Origin: Breviolum minutum Mf 1.05b.01
Lineage: Eukaryota; Sar; Dinophyceae; Suessiales; Symbiodiniaceae
Length of the DNA stretch: 64,000 nucleotides
NCBI GenBank assembly: GCA_000507305.1
Contig: DF241106.1
Coordinates: forward strand, 17,676 to 81,675
Direction: 5' to 3'
The stretch's first letter is position 1. Every line of letters starts with the position of its first letter. The position numbers were made by a program, and so were the translations under genes. Of this stretch, positions 1 through 13,837 are shown one piece after another. The notes beneath the pieces are model-generated. The model saw only the letters and a program-made list of their open reading frames with translations, ran no database searches and was not told where the DNA came from.

Positions 1-1309
1 GACCAGTAGGAGCTTGAATCTCTACTTTGTCCTTGGGAATCGAGCTGCTTCAAAAGCTCGATCAACCACTTGAAAAAGAATAGTAACATGTTCAAAGCAA
101 AACTTCTGGACTCTACAGTAACATCAACAGTTCCAACAAAAGAAGAGGAAATAAAAATCCATTTCGGGCATCCAGTTTGATGACTTGGGGCTACCCTGCA
201 CATCAAAGGTTTTCGGGAAGACCAACAGGAAGTTGGTGATCCCAATCTGCCACAGCTGTCAACAACCATCTAACAGGATTGAAACAAAGGCCTAGGAAGA
301 CCACTTGATACACCTATGACTTGTGACAAATCTCTGGGTGAGCAGTATTGGAGTTGACACGAAGTCGAATTATAAATCATCAACCTTCATTTGTTTCAAG
401 AGATCGGGTGGGAATGAGTGAGATCATTTTAGTTTGCCAACAGAAAATTTCTGGGAACCTTTCTGAAGTGTGACTCAGGAAACAGCTAGTTGTGTGAGTT
501 TCAAATCAGACTGGAACTTGGAGCCTGAAAACAATGGCCCGAGGCGGTAGCTCAAAGGCTCAAACGAGCCGGGAAGACGTCGTAGTGGGACCAAACACCA
601 CTGCGTCCAGTACGAGCCTGGAACTCCACAGCTAGCCTTAAGCATCCATCGGGGGATCGAAGAATCAAAGGTGAAGGTTTCGTCACAGGAGGGTACTCTG
701 CGTTTAAAAAAAACCGAAGGCTATATTTGATGGTGCAGTTTGTCTATTTCAGCAACACGGAGAGAGAGAGAGACATAGAACAGGCATTGGAGTGAAAAGG
801 AATGTACCCTTTGGAATCTGATGGAATGTGTAATTTTTTTTTCAGTATGCATGGGTCAATGTCAAAAAGAAGTGCATTTCAAGCATTGCACTAGGCGAAT
901 TGTCTTCCGCTCCTCAAAAATTGTGTCCAAAATGTCAGGCATAAGGTGTATGCATCTGCATGAACTCAGAGCATGAATTTAACCAGTTACAATTGTCATT
1001 GAACATCATTGAATCGTACACTATCATATCAATACTTGTAAGTTGTATTTAAAAAAAAACTCCTTACATTACAGTATCACAAAAAAAGTGATGAATCTAG
1101 AAATAGATGAAGGATCTGGCTTACACCATGGACAGGCCGATAGTTTTGTCCCACCTCGATGGTGTCCAAGCATGCCCGCCTCCTGGTGACTCCAAGGTTG
1201 AAGCAGGGGGTTGATGAACACAGGCTGTAGAGATTCAAATTTCATATATATATATATATATATACATGTATATATGATCCAGCCCCCCCTGGTTCCCCCC
1301 CCCCCCCCC

Positions 1310-1445
1310 NNNNNNNNNNNNNNNNNNNNNNNNNNNNNNNNNNNNNNNNNNNNNNNNNNNNNNNNNNNNNNNNNNNNNNNNNNNNNNNNNNNNNNNNNNN
1401 NNNNNNNNNNNNNNNNNNNNNNNNNNNNNNNNNNNNNNNNNNNNN
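1310..1445. other. Assembly gap (136 N) inside a low-complexity stretch
   Basis: A poly-C run precedes the gap and GTACGTAGTA repeats follow it. Any ORF crossing it is meaningless. Confidence 0.95.
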
Positions 1446-4400
1446 GTACGTAGTAGTACGTAGTAGTACGTAGTAGTGGTAGTAATAGTAGTAGCTGTTG
1501 TTGTTTTTGCAGCAGTAGTACTATAAGAGTAGTAGTATACAATGTAGTATTACAAAACGCTGCTAATACCACGGTTTCGGAGGCCGAGCTTGTCAAAACA
1601 ATGTAAATACCATGTGTTTTGGCGGGTTCCATGAAAATGTAGCTAAAACGTAGGTTTTGGACCCATCCCATTCGGGGGGGACTGCGCGGCCGGAGGCCGC
1701 CATCATATATATATATATATATACATATATCATGTATATCATGTATGTCGTATGATACCCTCTTGAGGGTGCCTTAAGATTTTTTTGAAGGGGAAAAAAC
1801 CATTGGGAAATGATATAAAGCTTCACAAATCGCTTCCCTTCCAACGTTGGCACAGCCAGTGGCGTAGCCTGGCACGCCGTCGCCACAAATTTGCGTCAAG
1901 ACTTGGGCGTCCAGGGCGACCTGTTGACTTGGTCCCAGGTCGCCAAGGTTGGTACCCTAAGGGTGAGAAAACAAGGCCTGCCTTTCTGAGCAACACCCCT
2001 TTTTTGTTGGCAGTGCTGAGTCCTGTTGCTGTTGCCTCTGTCTCTGTTGTTGCTGTTGTTGATGATGTTGTTGTTGATGATGATGATGATGTTGTTCTCT
2101 TTGTCGTTGCTGTGTCAATTCTTGTCATTGTTTGGAAGTCAGGGTTCTTTTTGTGTGGGTGTGTGCAAAAATGTGTACTGAGTTCAAATCTTCTGAAGTA
2201 GAAGTTGTTATAGAAAGGTACAAGTTGTTGTATGAGTCATTTGAGCCCAATGTGTTTCACAAATGTTGCTCTTTCTGACCACAGTGGGAGACAAGACAGA
2301 AATTCATGGGAAATTTCGCTGGGAAACTACAGTGCCTGTGCTCACAAATGAAGGGAAAACTGGGGAAAAATCTTGAGGCCAAAGGATCACTCTACAGAGC
2401 AACTAGAACATCAAATCCTGAGACCATTGGGAGATCCCCATGAATTTCATAATGCTTTACCCAAAGATCAAGCTTCACCAACCTCCTCAATTGCCCTGTG
2501 CCCATGCTGTCATGCCCCCTTGTGCCAGCACGCCTTTGTCGCATGGGTGCTAGAATATGTCACGCTGCCGCTGGAGGTCCTCATGCGATTGAGAAGATCC
2601 TATGATTCTGAGTACAGAGTACGTTTGTCTAAGATTCTATGTGCATATACATTGAAACGACCATGAGCCAAGTGAAATTGAGTGAAAGCAAAAAACCTGG
2701 AGTAGTTCCTCTTCCAGCCAGGAAAGTATGTGAAAACATCTTTGAACATCCTCACAAAGTTGAGAAAAAAGGTGGTTCCTACCATATCCGCTAATGTTGG
2801 CCTAGGCAGCTACCTCGAACCCGATTTTTTGATGTGTTTCTTCCCGACAGGGTGTCAACATGAGATTTCGCCTGACCATATAAATGTCACATCATGTTCA
2901 CGACGTTTGGAATGATCACATTAGGCTCTCATGTTGCGCCAGCGGTTCACCACAACTTCCAAGGTCAGTGGTTGAGCATGTTAGAAGAGTGAAACAAATT
3001 CTGGTACAAACGAAACCACGCGTGATACCTATTCACCCGGAAATTTTCGCAAGGAGAAAGGCGATTCATCAACTCATCAAGGCCGACGGGTTACACCCAC
3101 CTCCCCACATCCCACAGCGGCCTCAACATACCCTTTTTGGTCTTTGCCAAATGATCTCTTGATGGTGCCACTACGGTATCCTTGGTTCCATGGTTCGGTG
3201 GAACCAGCATTTTCTTCAGTACCGACTTTCCCCCTCTTTGCTTCAAGGTGCAATAGTGCAATATATCAATCCTGGAAAAATCTGTTTCAACATCTGATTC
3301 TGAAGGTTTTCGAAAAAAAGAAAAGCTGAAAGATGTTTCTTCTTTTTCAACATGCTCAAGGTCAACGAAAATGCCATAAATTTCCCCACCAATTTCCAGC
3401 CCTTTGGTCCCCATGTTTCACAACAGCTCGGGGAGTCTCCATGGCTTCCCCACCATGTCTCTAACTCGAATACCCTCCGTGAGGTGAAGCCTGACGACCG
3501 AATCCCCGAAATCCCCAAAAATTTCGAGAAAACACCTCCAGGGAACTAAGATATCTCCTAAAAAGGGGCCCTTTCAATAGGAAATACAACCTCCAAGCAT
3601 TGAATTTTAGAAAACATTCCTTCGTTTTCCGGGGAAAAAATCCTCCATTTCCGGGAAGTTTGGAAAATCATCCACTCAAAGGTACCAAAAACACTCACCA
3701 AGATGGGCTTTTCCAAACAAGACATGAAAGAATTTGAAAGAATATCCAAATTGGACATGCTCATCCAATCTGGAATCATCCTAGTTTTTCATATTTCACA
3801 ACATTCAATCTCTGGCTTTTCAACAACTGATAATAAATACATCAGCGTAGATCCCAAAGAGAATGTGCCAATATAAACAACGTGGGTCCCCCGGATCTCA
3901 TTGGGCTGCCCAGGTCCAGTTGAAGACCTACCTTGAAACATCTCAGACTTGAGAGTGCCGTAGAGGAAATCATATTTGTGTATATCAAGTTGTTATATAT
4001 AAATCATGTAGTTTTATATTACTGCCAAACGTTCCGAACCATGCTTCACATGAAGAATCGAAAGAAGTCGATGAGCCCAAAAGCCTCTGTCCCAGCCCAC
4101 GCAAAGCAAAGCAACACTTGGGAGACAAAGGCCGCAAAGAAAGTGCAAACACAAAGGTGTTTTTCCGGAATTCAAGCCACTGGCAAGAAACAAAACCAAC
4201 AGAAAACTGTCTGTTATTGAAAAAGAAAAAGTATCTAGCTATATGTGCCAGGGTCTACCCTCCTTATATGGGGGATAAACTCATCCCACCTTTAATGACG
4301 GGAATCCTTTTAAAATCAACACTGAAACCTCCACCCATCCTCCGGGGTGAAATTTTATCGAATCCTACCTACGCCATGTATGTGGCCAATGAGGCTTCAC

Positions 4401-4540
4401 AGGCTCCAAGGACTTGTAATACGTCAGGGGTTCCTGGAATGCTTCCAGTGAAACATGGCGACGGCTTGAAATCTCTATCATATATAGCAACAGCGACCTC
4501 TCAGAAAGTTTTGACTCATCCGTTGAACAGGGATTCATTC

Positions 4541-4650
4541 ATACTGTTGATGTAAGAAATCCTGCTAACCACCTGGCATATATAAAACCTTGTAAATAAT
4601 GATGATATTTACCATATCAACTGGTGCAGTGCTTCTTCCATCAACAGTAT
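4541..4650. mobile_element. MITE-like element, copy 1
   Basis: 110 bp with terminal inverted repeats: left ATACTGTTGATGTAAGAA, right end reading inward ATACTGTTGATGGAAGAA. The internal core CCTTGTAAATAATG is shared with the other copies. No coding capacity. Confidence 0.78.
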
Positions 4651-5079
4651 TTATCTCTTTCTTCATGACTTTTCATTTGAAACCCATGGCATTTCTTGGT
4701 TTTCTATCCTCAGCTTCGTAACACTCTTGATTCCAAGGTGGATCAAGTGCAGGATTCCCCATATTGAAAAAGGCAAACTCTCTGGGAATGAAGAGGAGAC
4801 TCCTATGACACAGTCTCCTATTAATTCATGTCCCACATTATATCCTGACTATAGAACACCCTATCTTCACCCTCGGCACTCCTCCAAGGTGGAATCTAAA
4901 ATGGCACAGCTTCCTTGGTGACGCGTTCACATTGGTTCAGAGATGACACACAGCTTGAAGTGGGTGGAAGGTGTTGAGATGTCATGGTTGATGGCCATGA
5001 GCGGATTAAAATCAACCAGGTCAAAGCCTACCTGAAGCGCAGCTGCTTGGGTGTTCACTTTCCACAAAGAAAGGGACAG

Positions 5080-5080
5080 C

Positions 5081-5161
<81 letters not shown>
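5080..5161. repeat. (CAA)n microsatellite
   Basis: About 27 perfect trinucleotide copies. Long poly-Gln, poly-Leu or poly-Val frames across it are artefacts of the repeat. Confidence 0.95.
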
Positions 5162-5162
<1 letters not shown>

Positions 5163-6605
5163 GCTTTGTAGTTGTGTTGCACGGCCGAACATGTTCTCTG
5201 GCACTCCATCACTCAATGACCCAAACCTGACTCCTTGAACGTGTCTCCCGACGCGTGTTTCGGAGCCTCGAGGGTTTGGACCTGCCCGGTCCAGCTGCAG
5301 GAAACTTGTCTTTGGAAGCCATCCTCTTATGGGCTACATCTGTTTCATCAATTGGCATCTTCAAAACGTCGTTGGGCACCACAAACACAAATTATGTACA
5401 TGTATCTCAAATTACAGTTTCGTTTTTTGTCGCACTGTCTGGACGCATTGACTCCGCCCTGTTTTCCCGCAGGTTTCCGCGCGAGTTGGCCCGGTAGGGC
5501 TAGCAAGAGCTGTCTTTTTCACAAGTTCCCAGAACAGAATCAGAAAGGTTGTCCAAGCTGTCCAGACTTAAGCTCTGAAAGTGTGACTTGCTGCTTGGGC
5601 GTTGGAAAAGATCAAACAAAATCTTGTCCAATGACTCCAATGACATGAGGAAACTCACCGAAACAGTCTTGATTTGTGGATGGATGTTCTATCGAAACTA
5701 CGTAGGGTGTCCTCACCTTCAGTACGTTTAAGCAAAAATATTCTATCAGCACTGACAAGGTACTTGGCTTTGTAAGTTTCTTGGAGGTACAAGAAGCAGC
5801 TTCTCCTATGACACCATCCGCAACATCCGTGAAAGTTGGCATGTTGAAAAAAAAACAGGGGTGGCAGATGTGCTCTCTTAGTTGTGGCTTCAAAGATGCT
5901 GCTGAAACATTGTCTAGTGTCTACCAGCGTGGAAAACTATCTGTCAAGCAGAATTCTGATCATACAACTGGAGAAACAGACTGCTTCACTGGTTCCGTAT
6001 AATACGGACACGAAATCTAAAGAATCTAAAGATTTATATATATATATATTCTATATATACGGTATATATATAATATACGTGTAGGTAGAAACATGTGGCA
6101 ACCATCATAGGAAGCATCTGCCGATCGCCTTCTCTTGGAGTCTGGGAGCTTGCCAAAAACCATGGGATGGCTCTTTGAGAAAATCTCCAGATTCACCAGC
6201 GGGTGGTAGCAAAAGATGACATGAACAAGTGATCACTATCTGGGTGTTGAACCAAAAATAGGGGATTTTCCCCCAAAATGGATGGTGAAAATAATGGAAA
6301 TCCCTATTTTTTAATGGATGATTTGGGGGTATCCCTATTTTCGGAAACACCCATCTAACCCACCTGAAATTTTCTCTGAGTCAATTCACATTTTCCTGGT
6401 CAATCTGAAGCAATCGGCTACTTCAACGAATCTGCCCATACGCACCTTCTTCATGCATCACAAGCAGCTTATTCCAAAGTCGTAGCACCCCACCAACCCT
6501 CAACCCCCCCCTCAACAGTTCTTCGTTTCGCCATTTCAAGAGCTATCTAAATGCTTCAATTTCTTGTTGCACTAAACCTACCTTGGGTATCTCAAGAGGG
6601 TTGTC

Positions 6606-6804
6606 CTATCCCAACAGCGGTGGGCTTTGGACATTTCTCCGGCGGGCACCGGCAGCCAACGCATAGACTCCAGAGACCCCGGCCGCCAACGCAGCTGCCA
6701 TCGCCATCACGGCCATGACCGTGGCTGAAAGGCCGTCACTGCCACTAACAAAGAGGTTCACGCCGAAGAAGGACTCTGGTGCTTTCAGGTTGGTGATCAC
6801 TTTC
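6606..6804 (-). CDS. Possible terminal exon with one transmembrane helix
   Basis: AG|G acceptor at 6805, then 66 codons to TAG. The sequence is GC-rich against its surroundings and contains a hydrophobic Ala/Met/Val helix (GLSATVMAVMAMAAALAAGV) followed by ARRR, typical of a membrane anchor. It lies downstream of the cathepsin exons on the same strand and could be their missing 3' end or a separate gene. No phase-compatible exon connecting the two was found. Confidence 0.4.
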
Positions 6805-8092
6805 CTTGGAAAGTGAGAATGATGAATGACCCCCATTTCTGGAAGCCAAAGGCTTTAATGGGACGGAGGGGTTAAGAAAGTAAGGTGAATGATTTCAACA
6901 TGTCCCAAACTTCTGGTACATCCAAAACTGTACGGCTGTTCTTCTGCGATCTGCGTTTTTCAGAATTATACACGAGGTTCGGGATCCAACACTGGAATTT
7001 AGCAGACAACCCCTTGAAAGGTATCATGACAGATCGGCTTGGAGAGACAAACCCGACAAAACTTAACAAACTCGAAAAGTCCAGGTTGCTTGTCGCTGAC
7101 CTTCGTTGTCATCCCCGACATGTAACTTCCAAGCACATGTCCTGCAAACATCAGCAACAAGTACACAGATCTAACACATGCAAGTCGAACAATCACGGTG
7201 ACACTCACTGACACTCATACCAGCTGCTGCTTCAATGTTTCCCTCCTTTCTCGAAAGTGTGTTTCTCCCGTTCATTTGTAAAACATATCTATGTCTCTTC
7301 TCCTTTCACATTGTCCACATCCAAGACGACCCAAACAGTTGAACCCAACACACCCCGCCGCTGAAAAAACTCCGTGACCTGCAAGCACCTCATCCAAGCC
7401 CTCGAAGCGTGGAATGGCCCAATCACAGTCGGATTCGCTCATCAACCTCGAGGAGTTCAAAAAAGCCCACTGGAATGAATTACTTGCTAAACTACAGAAA
7501 ATTCAACTTTGATTCACATGAATTCTTCACCCTTTTTTTTGCTAACTGCCATACTTCTATACTAATTTATCAACTCAAACACTATTTCAAGGGCTCGGTC
7601 GCGTATCACCTTGTCGAAGCTGCAGGTGTCAGCAACCCGATGTGTATTCACCATTAAGTTTCTTGGCCCAAACAGGAATAAAGATGCAAAATCCAGTTGC
7701 TCTGATATACAGTCTTGTACATGAAGCTAAGTTGCCACCATGTCCGAGGATTCCCCACATGACAATGCACAATGGTGTGAGGTTGTTTCAGAATACAATC
7801 CTCCTTTTAGTGTTCGTCCTTCCTGTTGAACATCTTGGAAAGTTGATTTCTTGTTCTGTGAAAGCGGCATCCAATCTCAGGTCCCCCCCATGTCACAGAA
7901 TCTTTGGAGAATTAGGTCCTAGAGTCCTACCTATTCTAAAATCATAGAGATCGATGTACCAAAATCCTTAACTGGAAAAAGAAAAAGTGTTCCTCAAACC
8001 CTCAGTTTTGATACCTTATCAAACTTGGTTGATTTGCACCACAAAAAAGCACTCTGGTTGGAGCTTTCCAGTGATCTGATAGCCATCATAGC

Positions 8093-11000
8093 CATGGCAC
8101 TGATTCTCACCACGTTTCAACTTAAACCAGCCATTGCCTCAATGACAGGTTGGGACCTCTCTCCAAAGGATGTGATATGGGCAAACTGTGGTGGGTAGAT
8201 GTAGGTAGGCCCCAAGAATGTCACTAATAATTTTAGTGAGATAAATAAGGACACCTGATGCCCATCGTTTGTATCTACATGGAATTGAGATAAATCTGGT
8301 ACAGTATATACAACTGACTAATGGCTGCAACTGCGGAACAGGAGGCGCAACTGACAAAACAAAAGACTAGCTAATGGTTTTCCTCTCCACACATGAGTTC
8401 CTGCTCTACGAGCCGCAGAGTGTTGATAAGGGGAGTCATAAAAACGACCCTCACCCTGGTCAGCTTTGATATTTGATTATTAAGGGCTCGGTCCTCTTCA
8501 TTTTCTAGTCGCTGATCATTGATCCCAACTTACAACAACGCCACAAACATCAAACCCACGGTGGCATGAAAAAAATTCAGCTTGCAGGAACCTTGCAACT
8601 TGCAGCTAATCAAGCCGCCAAACCCTGGTCAAACCATATCATCTTTGGATCTCAAACGTCAGCAACCCTGAAACCCTGGATAGCGGGGGCACTTCCCAAA
8701 GTTGGGTCCAAGGCGCTTCCAAAATAGGTACCCCAAGAGTTTCTGCAGAACCAAAGACAAGGTGGGGATACCGATGAGATGGAAGGATTGGACGGGAATG
8801 TTGGAGTTTGGTTCAGAATCCGCAAGGTTCATTGCGTCAGTTTGGTAGGGAAACCACATTGCTATCATCACTCAAGCTGCGATTGTTCCATCTGGTGACA
8901 TGAAGAAACTCCCTCTGATCATGGTTCATCGTTTATTGGAGAAGAAAATGCTGCAACATGTTAAAACACACGACAGGAATACTTCTCTTCTACACTCGAA
9001 TAGATGTTATGCCATCTCCTCACACAGCAAGCAATGGACGTACATGGAAACCCTATTGAAGTCATCAACCAAAGTCAAAGTCATAATTAAACCATACGTT
9101 AAAGTCAAGATTCCTGTAGACTGTATAATTAGCTCTTCTCCCAGGTTTTCCTCATCAATTCTTATTCTTATCATTTTTCCATGTGTTTTTCTATGTTTTT
9201 TGTTTATCCCCTGCTCTTTGTTAACCCTTCCTCCCCCCCTCTTTGCTTGTTTAACATCGTCGCTTTTCCCCGGTCCTGACGACCCAATATTTGGTGCCCG
9301 AGGCAGTGACGCCCCAGCCAGTAACTTCCATGTTGTGATCCACTTGGTCTTCGGTGTAATTCTTCCTGACGACCAGGGGTCAAATTGTTCACAACCCCAA
9401 AAAAACACAACAAAGCACCACAAAACTGGGGGGGAATCTTTTTTTTTTAATGTTGGCAGATTTTTGGATTTGAAAATGATCTGAATTGGGCTTCTTGTTG
9501 GTTTGGAATTCTTCTTTCATTATGTGATGGCATCTATGTAGTGTTTTGCTAGAATCTGGCAAGATCCCCAATGGGTCAGTGTTTTCCTTCGACCATTGTG
9601 CCCAGCCAAAAAGAGGTCGTGTCCGCAACAAACCGTTGGAGCGCAAAAAGATCAAACCAAAAAAGAGTCACTTTGTTTGTTTTCATCCATTCTAAACTGT
9701 TTGTTGCTTGCGTTTCTTGCTATAGGGGGTTAAATGTGGTGCTCATGAGTTTGGCCTATGACGTTTCAAAGGTAAGGAAAAGTCTTGAGGTCAAGTTGCT
9801 TGGTGCTGTAAACACCCTCATGCTCTAGGAGGACCCGACTCATGTTCATCATGAACTCAGCATCGGTGGCAAAGGAGCATGTAATCGGTCCTCACAATGG
9901 GATGATCATCACTGAAGGCAGGGAAATTGCAATCTCAAAAAAGATCAAGGAGCGCCAATGAGAATGGCAGTGATAGTTTTTTGTGCTAATGGCACTGGAG
10001 GATTTTTTTAAACGGTTTCAGATAAACCAATCACACCACAACCAACTGGAAAGTCCTCGTGCATAGATTTCTTTCATCATTGCGACTTCACCGGAGAGGT
10101 TGCCTTAGTAGCACCAGCAAAAAGCACCCAAAAATGCCGTGAGAAAAAATTCACCCGTTCGTCTCCACTCCCAAATCAGCTTCACCCAATTTCCCATCCG
10201 TAAATCTTGAGGGTCACCGGCCGCCCAAAAAACCCTTTTCCTAGGAGGAAAATGAATGAATTTCCCACCCGTCATCCCTCTCAAAACATTGCTTAGTCAT
10301 GGCACCATAGGAGCTAACACCATAGCCTGTCCAGGTGTCAATGGACCAGCAACCAGGTTCATGGCCTGACAAACAATTTCGGCATTGGTCCATGGCATTA
10401 CACTCCTTAGCGGATCCGAGGCCAACAAAAAGGCGTAAAAAGAACGAGTTTTCGGAAATTCATGGAAAGAGACAGATCTGATTCTCAGATGGTAGAACAT
10501 TTTTTACGTATATACTTTAGCACATTTACATCTATTTGCATGAATATAATACACCACTGATTCTCGCGGGACAATGGTGCCTTCGACAAGTAATTTCTGG
10601 CTTAAAATGATGTCCAAAAGGTTTCAAACATCTATTCTTAGGTGAATGTGACAGGCTTCAACATTCGACGGTCCGGCCATTGGGATAGTATCTATTACGT
10701 TTCATTTTGATGGAAACAGCCTTCAGCAGTTCAGGTCTGTTTCTCATACATTATATAAGATATACATCTATAATATAAAGTATATATATATCATCACAAA
10801 TGGTAAATCCACTGCAGAGAGAAGCGTTCTTCTTCGTGCTTTTTGCCAATCACTTGTCCCTATCCATCGGAACAAAGTGTCGGTCACATCAAAAATCATC
10901 CTCCAGAAAAGAATGAATTTAATAACCAAGTGCTTGGAACCGTGCAGCCATGTTTTGAGACTAATGAAGCATTTTAAGCCTCACACTTTGGAACCTGAAT

Positions 11001-13837
11001 TTGTGGCGGATGGTCGCCTAGTATGTCTCATGCGTATGTGTCTTTCAAGCGCAAACCACCCCCCAACAATTCGTCCAAATAGTTGCTTCTAGTAGTAAGT
11101 GATGGATTTGATGGCCCCTGACTTTGGGGCCTCTGTTTCAGTTTTCAGTTGGGACAGCTTTCCAACAGAAATCGTTGCATGACAGCAGCCATCCTTCAGT
11201 CTATGTTGCCCAAGCTTCCATATTACGTGCCTGATAAGGCATGCAAGTCTCATCAGGCACATCATTTTTCATCCTTAGCATCTGCCAATGTCGCAAATCA
11301 TGACAAATCCACCGAAGAAGTTGCCATGTCCCTTTGCACATAGGATAATTCGAGCTATTTGATTTCACACTTAGTTCACTTAACACTTAAAAGTGGCTTT
11401 CTCAAAACCTGGCAACCCAGGCGCACCATGAAATCCTCCCAACATGTTTCAAAAAACCTCTGGTTTCAACGAAAATTCCCCCAATGAAATCCACCCAGCT
11501 GCAAGTACTGATGGATCATCCAGGGGTCGCCACCATCGCAACCCGGTGGAGGCAAACTTTTGTTGGGCGATGGCACACAATTCATCAGCACCTGCCTTGC
11601 CAACATCACATCCTGCACGGTGTGGATTGGTTGCTGTGTTGAAACCCATGGGTTTTTGCTGGTGTTTCTTCCAAGGAACGAGGAAAACTTATCCCACCGA
11701 AATGGAAAATCATCGACTCAAAAGTGCCAACTGGTAGGTGATATGTTAGTTCCCAGGAGGGTACTTTCCTTTGCCTTTTGCAAATCGTTTGTTTGTTTGG
11801 GGGTTGGATGACCTTGAATGAGAAGATGGAAGGCCATCTTCGGTTTCTTGGGCTTCTTAGCTCGAAGTCGTTGAAACAATACGGATCAAATCGATCATAC
11901 TGTGGGCCAGCTACTCAAGATGACAAGGGGTGTAAGTACCTAGAGATGATAGATCCTCTCGTTCTGTTGGTAGCACCACTCAGACTGGAAGTCAGTGCGC
12001 CTTCAGTTTGCTTTGAGTTTCTTTTAAGCTTCCTCAGCCAAAGAAATAAAACTTGGTACAACCTGAAGTTACCCGTGCAACCACCGAAGAACACATCTTG
12101 GAAAAGATCTTTGAACTGGATCATCATTGCTTCCTGCTTGCTTGTTTCATGTGGTTATTTCAACCTCCATCCATGACCTCGATTTTACTATACAACCTGC
12201 AAAAGGAAAAAGTCAACCTTCCCCAATTCAATCCGACCCCACCATAACCAACCCACCCCCCATTTTTCACCCATGGGCACCGGGAAATGTGCTCGGCGCA
12301 TGACTTTGATGCGATCATTTAGGGAAGCGGTGGTCCCATGGATCCAGCAGGAGCCGCAGTATTGAGGGATGTGCCTTTGCGATATTTCAACAAGGAGACG
12401 GATTTTTTGAAGGATTTTTGTTGACACTCGGAAAATGAGGAAAGATCGAATTAAAGATAAGCATTCTAGAATCTACTTCTATGAAGATTGGATATTTTTT
12501 GTTTAAAAAAGATCTGACCTTCAAAAACTAGACTCTATATATTATATAGCACATGTTGGGCTTGCTGACATTATGCGCTTGCTGAACAGCCCTTTCGAAA
12601 TATATTAGGGAAAAGCTTGCAATTTGCTGCTTGGCGCCGTTTTTGAAGCTTTAACAACATCATTGACTTGATCCTGTGGTATTTTTATCGAACTTTGTGA
12701 AAGCCAATAGGGCTCTGCGTTGTATGTTGGAAAACACGGCCGCGATTGCAGGCGAGATGCTGATTCACGTCGCTGGTCACCTGAAACAGCAGTCGAAATT
12801 GACTGCTGAGCTTGTGCTGGAAAATATGTTTTTTAATGTTCACTTTCATGTTGACGGTTCATCAGTTGAGTGCAATACCATTGACTATAATATCAACATG
12901 TCCTTTGAAATTGCTGTACTTTCGGCGAAACTGTTTTTCCATGACTTAGAGTTACAAGTCATTTCTTGGTCCTCAACTCATCATAATACATCATATCTCT
13001 GCACAGTGTCCGACTTCGTTTCATCTCCAGGGCCGTCAAGGCACATAGTTCATGCCATTGACGTTGCGCCAGTCAAAATCCTGTTGACAAACCGGATTTG
13101 GGCTTGCTTTCTCTAGAATGCAAGCAGTTCAACACCCAAAATCTTCCCTGAACGATCAAAACATGTGTATCTGATGGAAGAAAATGCTTTGGGCTTCACT
13201 TGTCAAGTCACAAGTTTCTATGATGCTTCGACAGGGTTCAGAGGTACAACATGAAACAAATCTGAGAATATCAAAAAGCACTGGTTTTAACCCGGTGAGT
13301 TCAGTTCTTGGGATGTGATTTGCCGATATCCATCTCGCACCCCAGTGTGAAATGGTTCCCTCCAGGAGGATCCTTTTGAAGATCGTCATGTTTCAAGTTC
13401 ATGATTGTTTTGAAAAAAGGGAGGCTACAAAACCACCGCTTGGTTGTCTTTCAACTTTTGTTTCAAGGAGTAAAGAATATTTAAAAAAAATAGCTTCAGG
13501 AGGTGGAGAACAAAATCTGCAGTGCTTCGTGGCAATTGATTTTTGGCGGGGTTGTCTTTTAAAAAAATTAGTTAAGATCCTCCTCTTGGTTTAAAAAAAC
13601 ACGAATCCCTGCAGAGGACCTGCAAGAATGTCCAAGAGGTCGGTAGGTCATCTTTACAAGAAAAATAAATGGGTGAAATCCTTCCATTCCCATGACTTGC
13701 GGTGTTTTTGCCCAGCAACACCGAGTCTTGGGAATGTTTTCCTACCATTTGGTTGGTTGAAGTGTCGGGGGAGGTTGCGCCTTCGGAAGATCCTTGGTGG
13801 CCACCAACATATCTGCCGTCACTTGATTTGCAGGTGC
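8093..13837 (-). CDS. CTSZ: Cathepsin X/Z-like papain-family cysteine protease, spliced
   Basis: Lysosomal-type carboxypeptidase family (peptidase C1A, cathepsin X). Exons: 13781-13837, 13043-13080, 12281-12374, 11503-11612, 11219-11273, 10306-10405, 10056-10103, 9800-9890, 9276-9365, 8720-8742, 8093-8137. Motifs in order: KDLPK|DFDWRNVNGMNY, HIPQYCGSCW (the HIP mini-loop is specific to cathepsin X), RQVLMNC, CDGGDPW, VPDETCMPYQARN, CNAMDQCRNC, LSGEVAMMKEIYARG|PITC, VDHNMEVTGWG, YWVVR|NSWG, GWFKLKRG. Catalytic Cys 12347-12349, His 9335-9337, Asn 8739-8741 are all present. All joins are in frame. About six residues usually seen between NY and HIP are missing, so a microexon may be skipped. N-terminal signal and C-terminal exon not found. 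Confidence 0.9.
8720..9365 (-). CDS. CTSZ: Cathepsin X-like: catalytic His exon and 23-nt Asn exon
   Basis: Exon 9276-9365 encodes KNYTEDQVDHNMEVTGWG and on to KYWVV, ending AG|GACC, a GA donor. Exon 8720-8742 is only 23 nt: it completes Arg and encodes NSWGTYF plus one base before a GAAGCG donor. The next exon (8093-8137) completes the Gly codon. The 23-nt exon carries the catalytic Asn and the NSWG motif. Confidence 0.88.
12281..12374 (-). CDS. CTSZ: Cathepsin X-like: catalytic cysteine exon
   Basis: AG|G acceptor, then HIPQYCGSCW and NDRIKVMRRAHFP. It ends at a GTGCCC donor in phase 0 and joins to DVMLARQVLMNC (11503-11612). The second Cys of CGSCW is the nucleophile. Confidence 0.93.

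Larger units (their letters stand above)
1..6600. other. No supported gene
   Basis: Both strands were read. Apart from MITE copy 1, the N gap, (TA)n at about 1244-1262 and 1703-1724, GTT/GAT repeats near 2040-2100 and (CAA)n at 5080-5161, nothing recognisable is present. Open frames are short and lack exon-like borders with protein-like content. Confidence 0.6.

Noticed and set aside
7380-7512. Plus-strand segment ending SLINLEEFKKAHWNELLAKL and a stop
   Set aside because: Protein-like, but it stands alone, no partner exon was found on the plus strand, and a minus reading is equally open.
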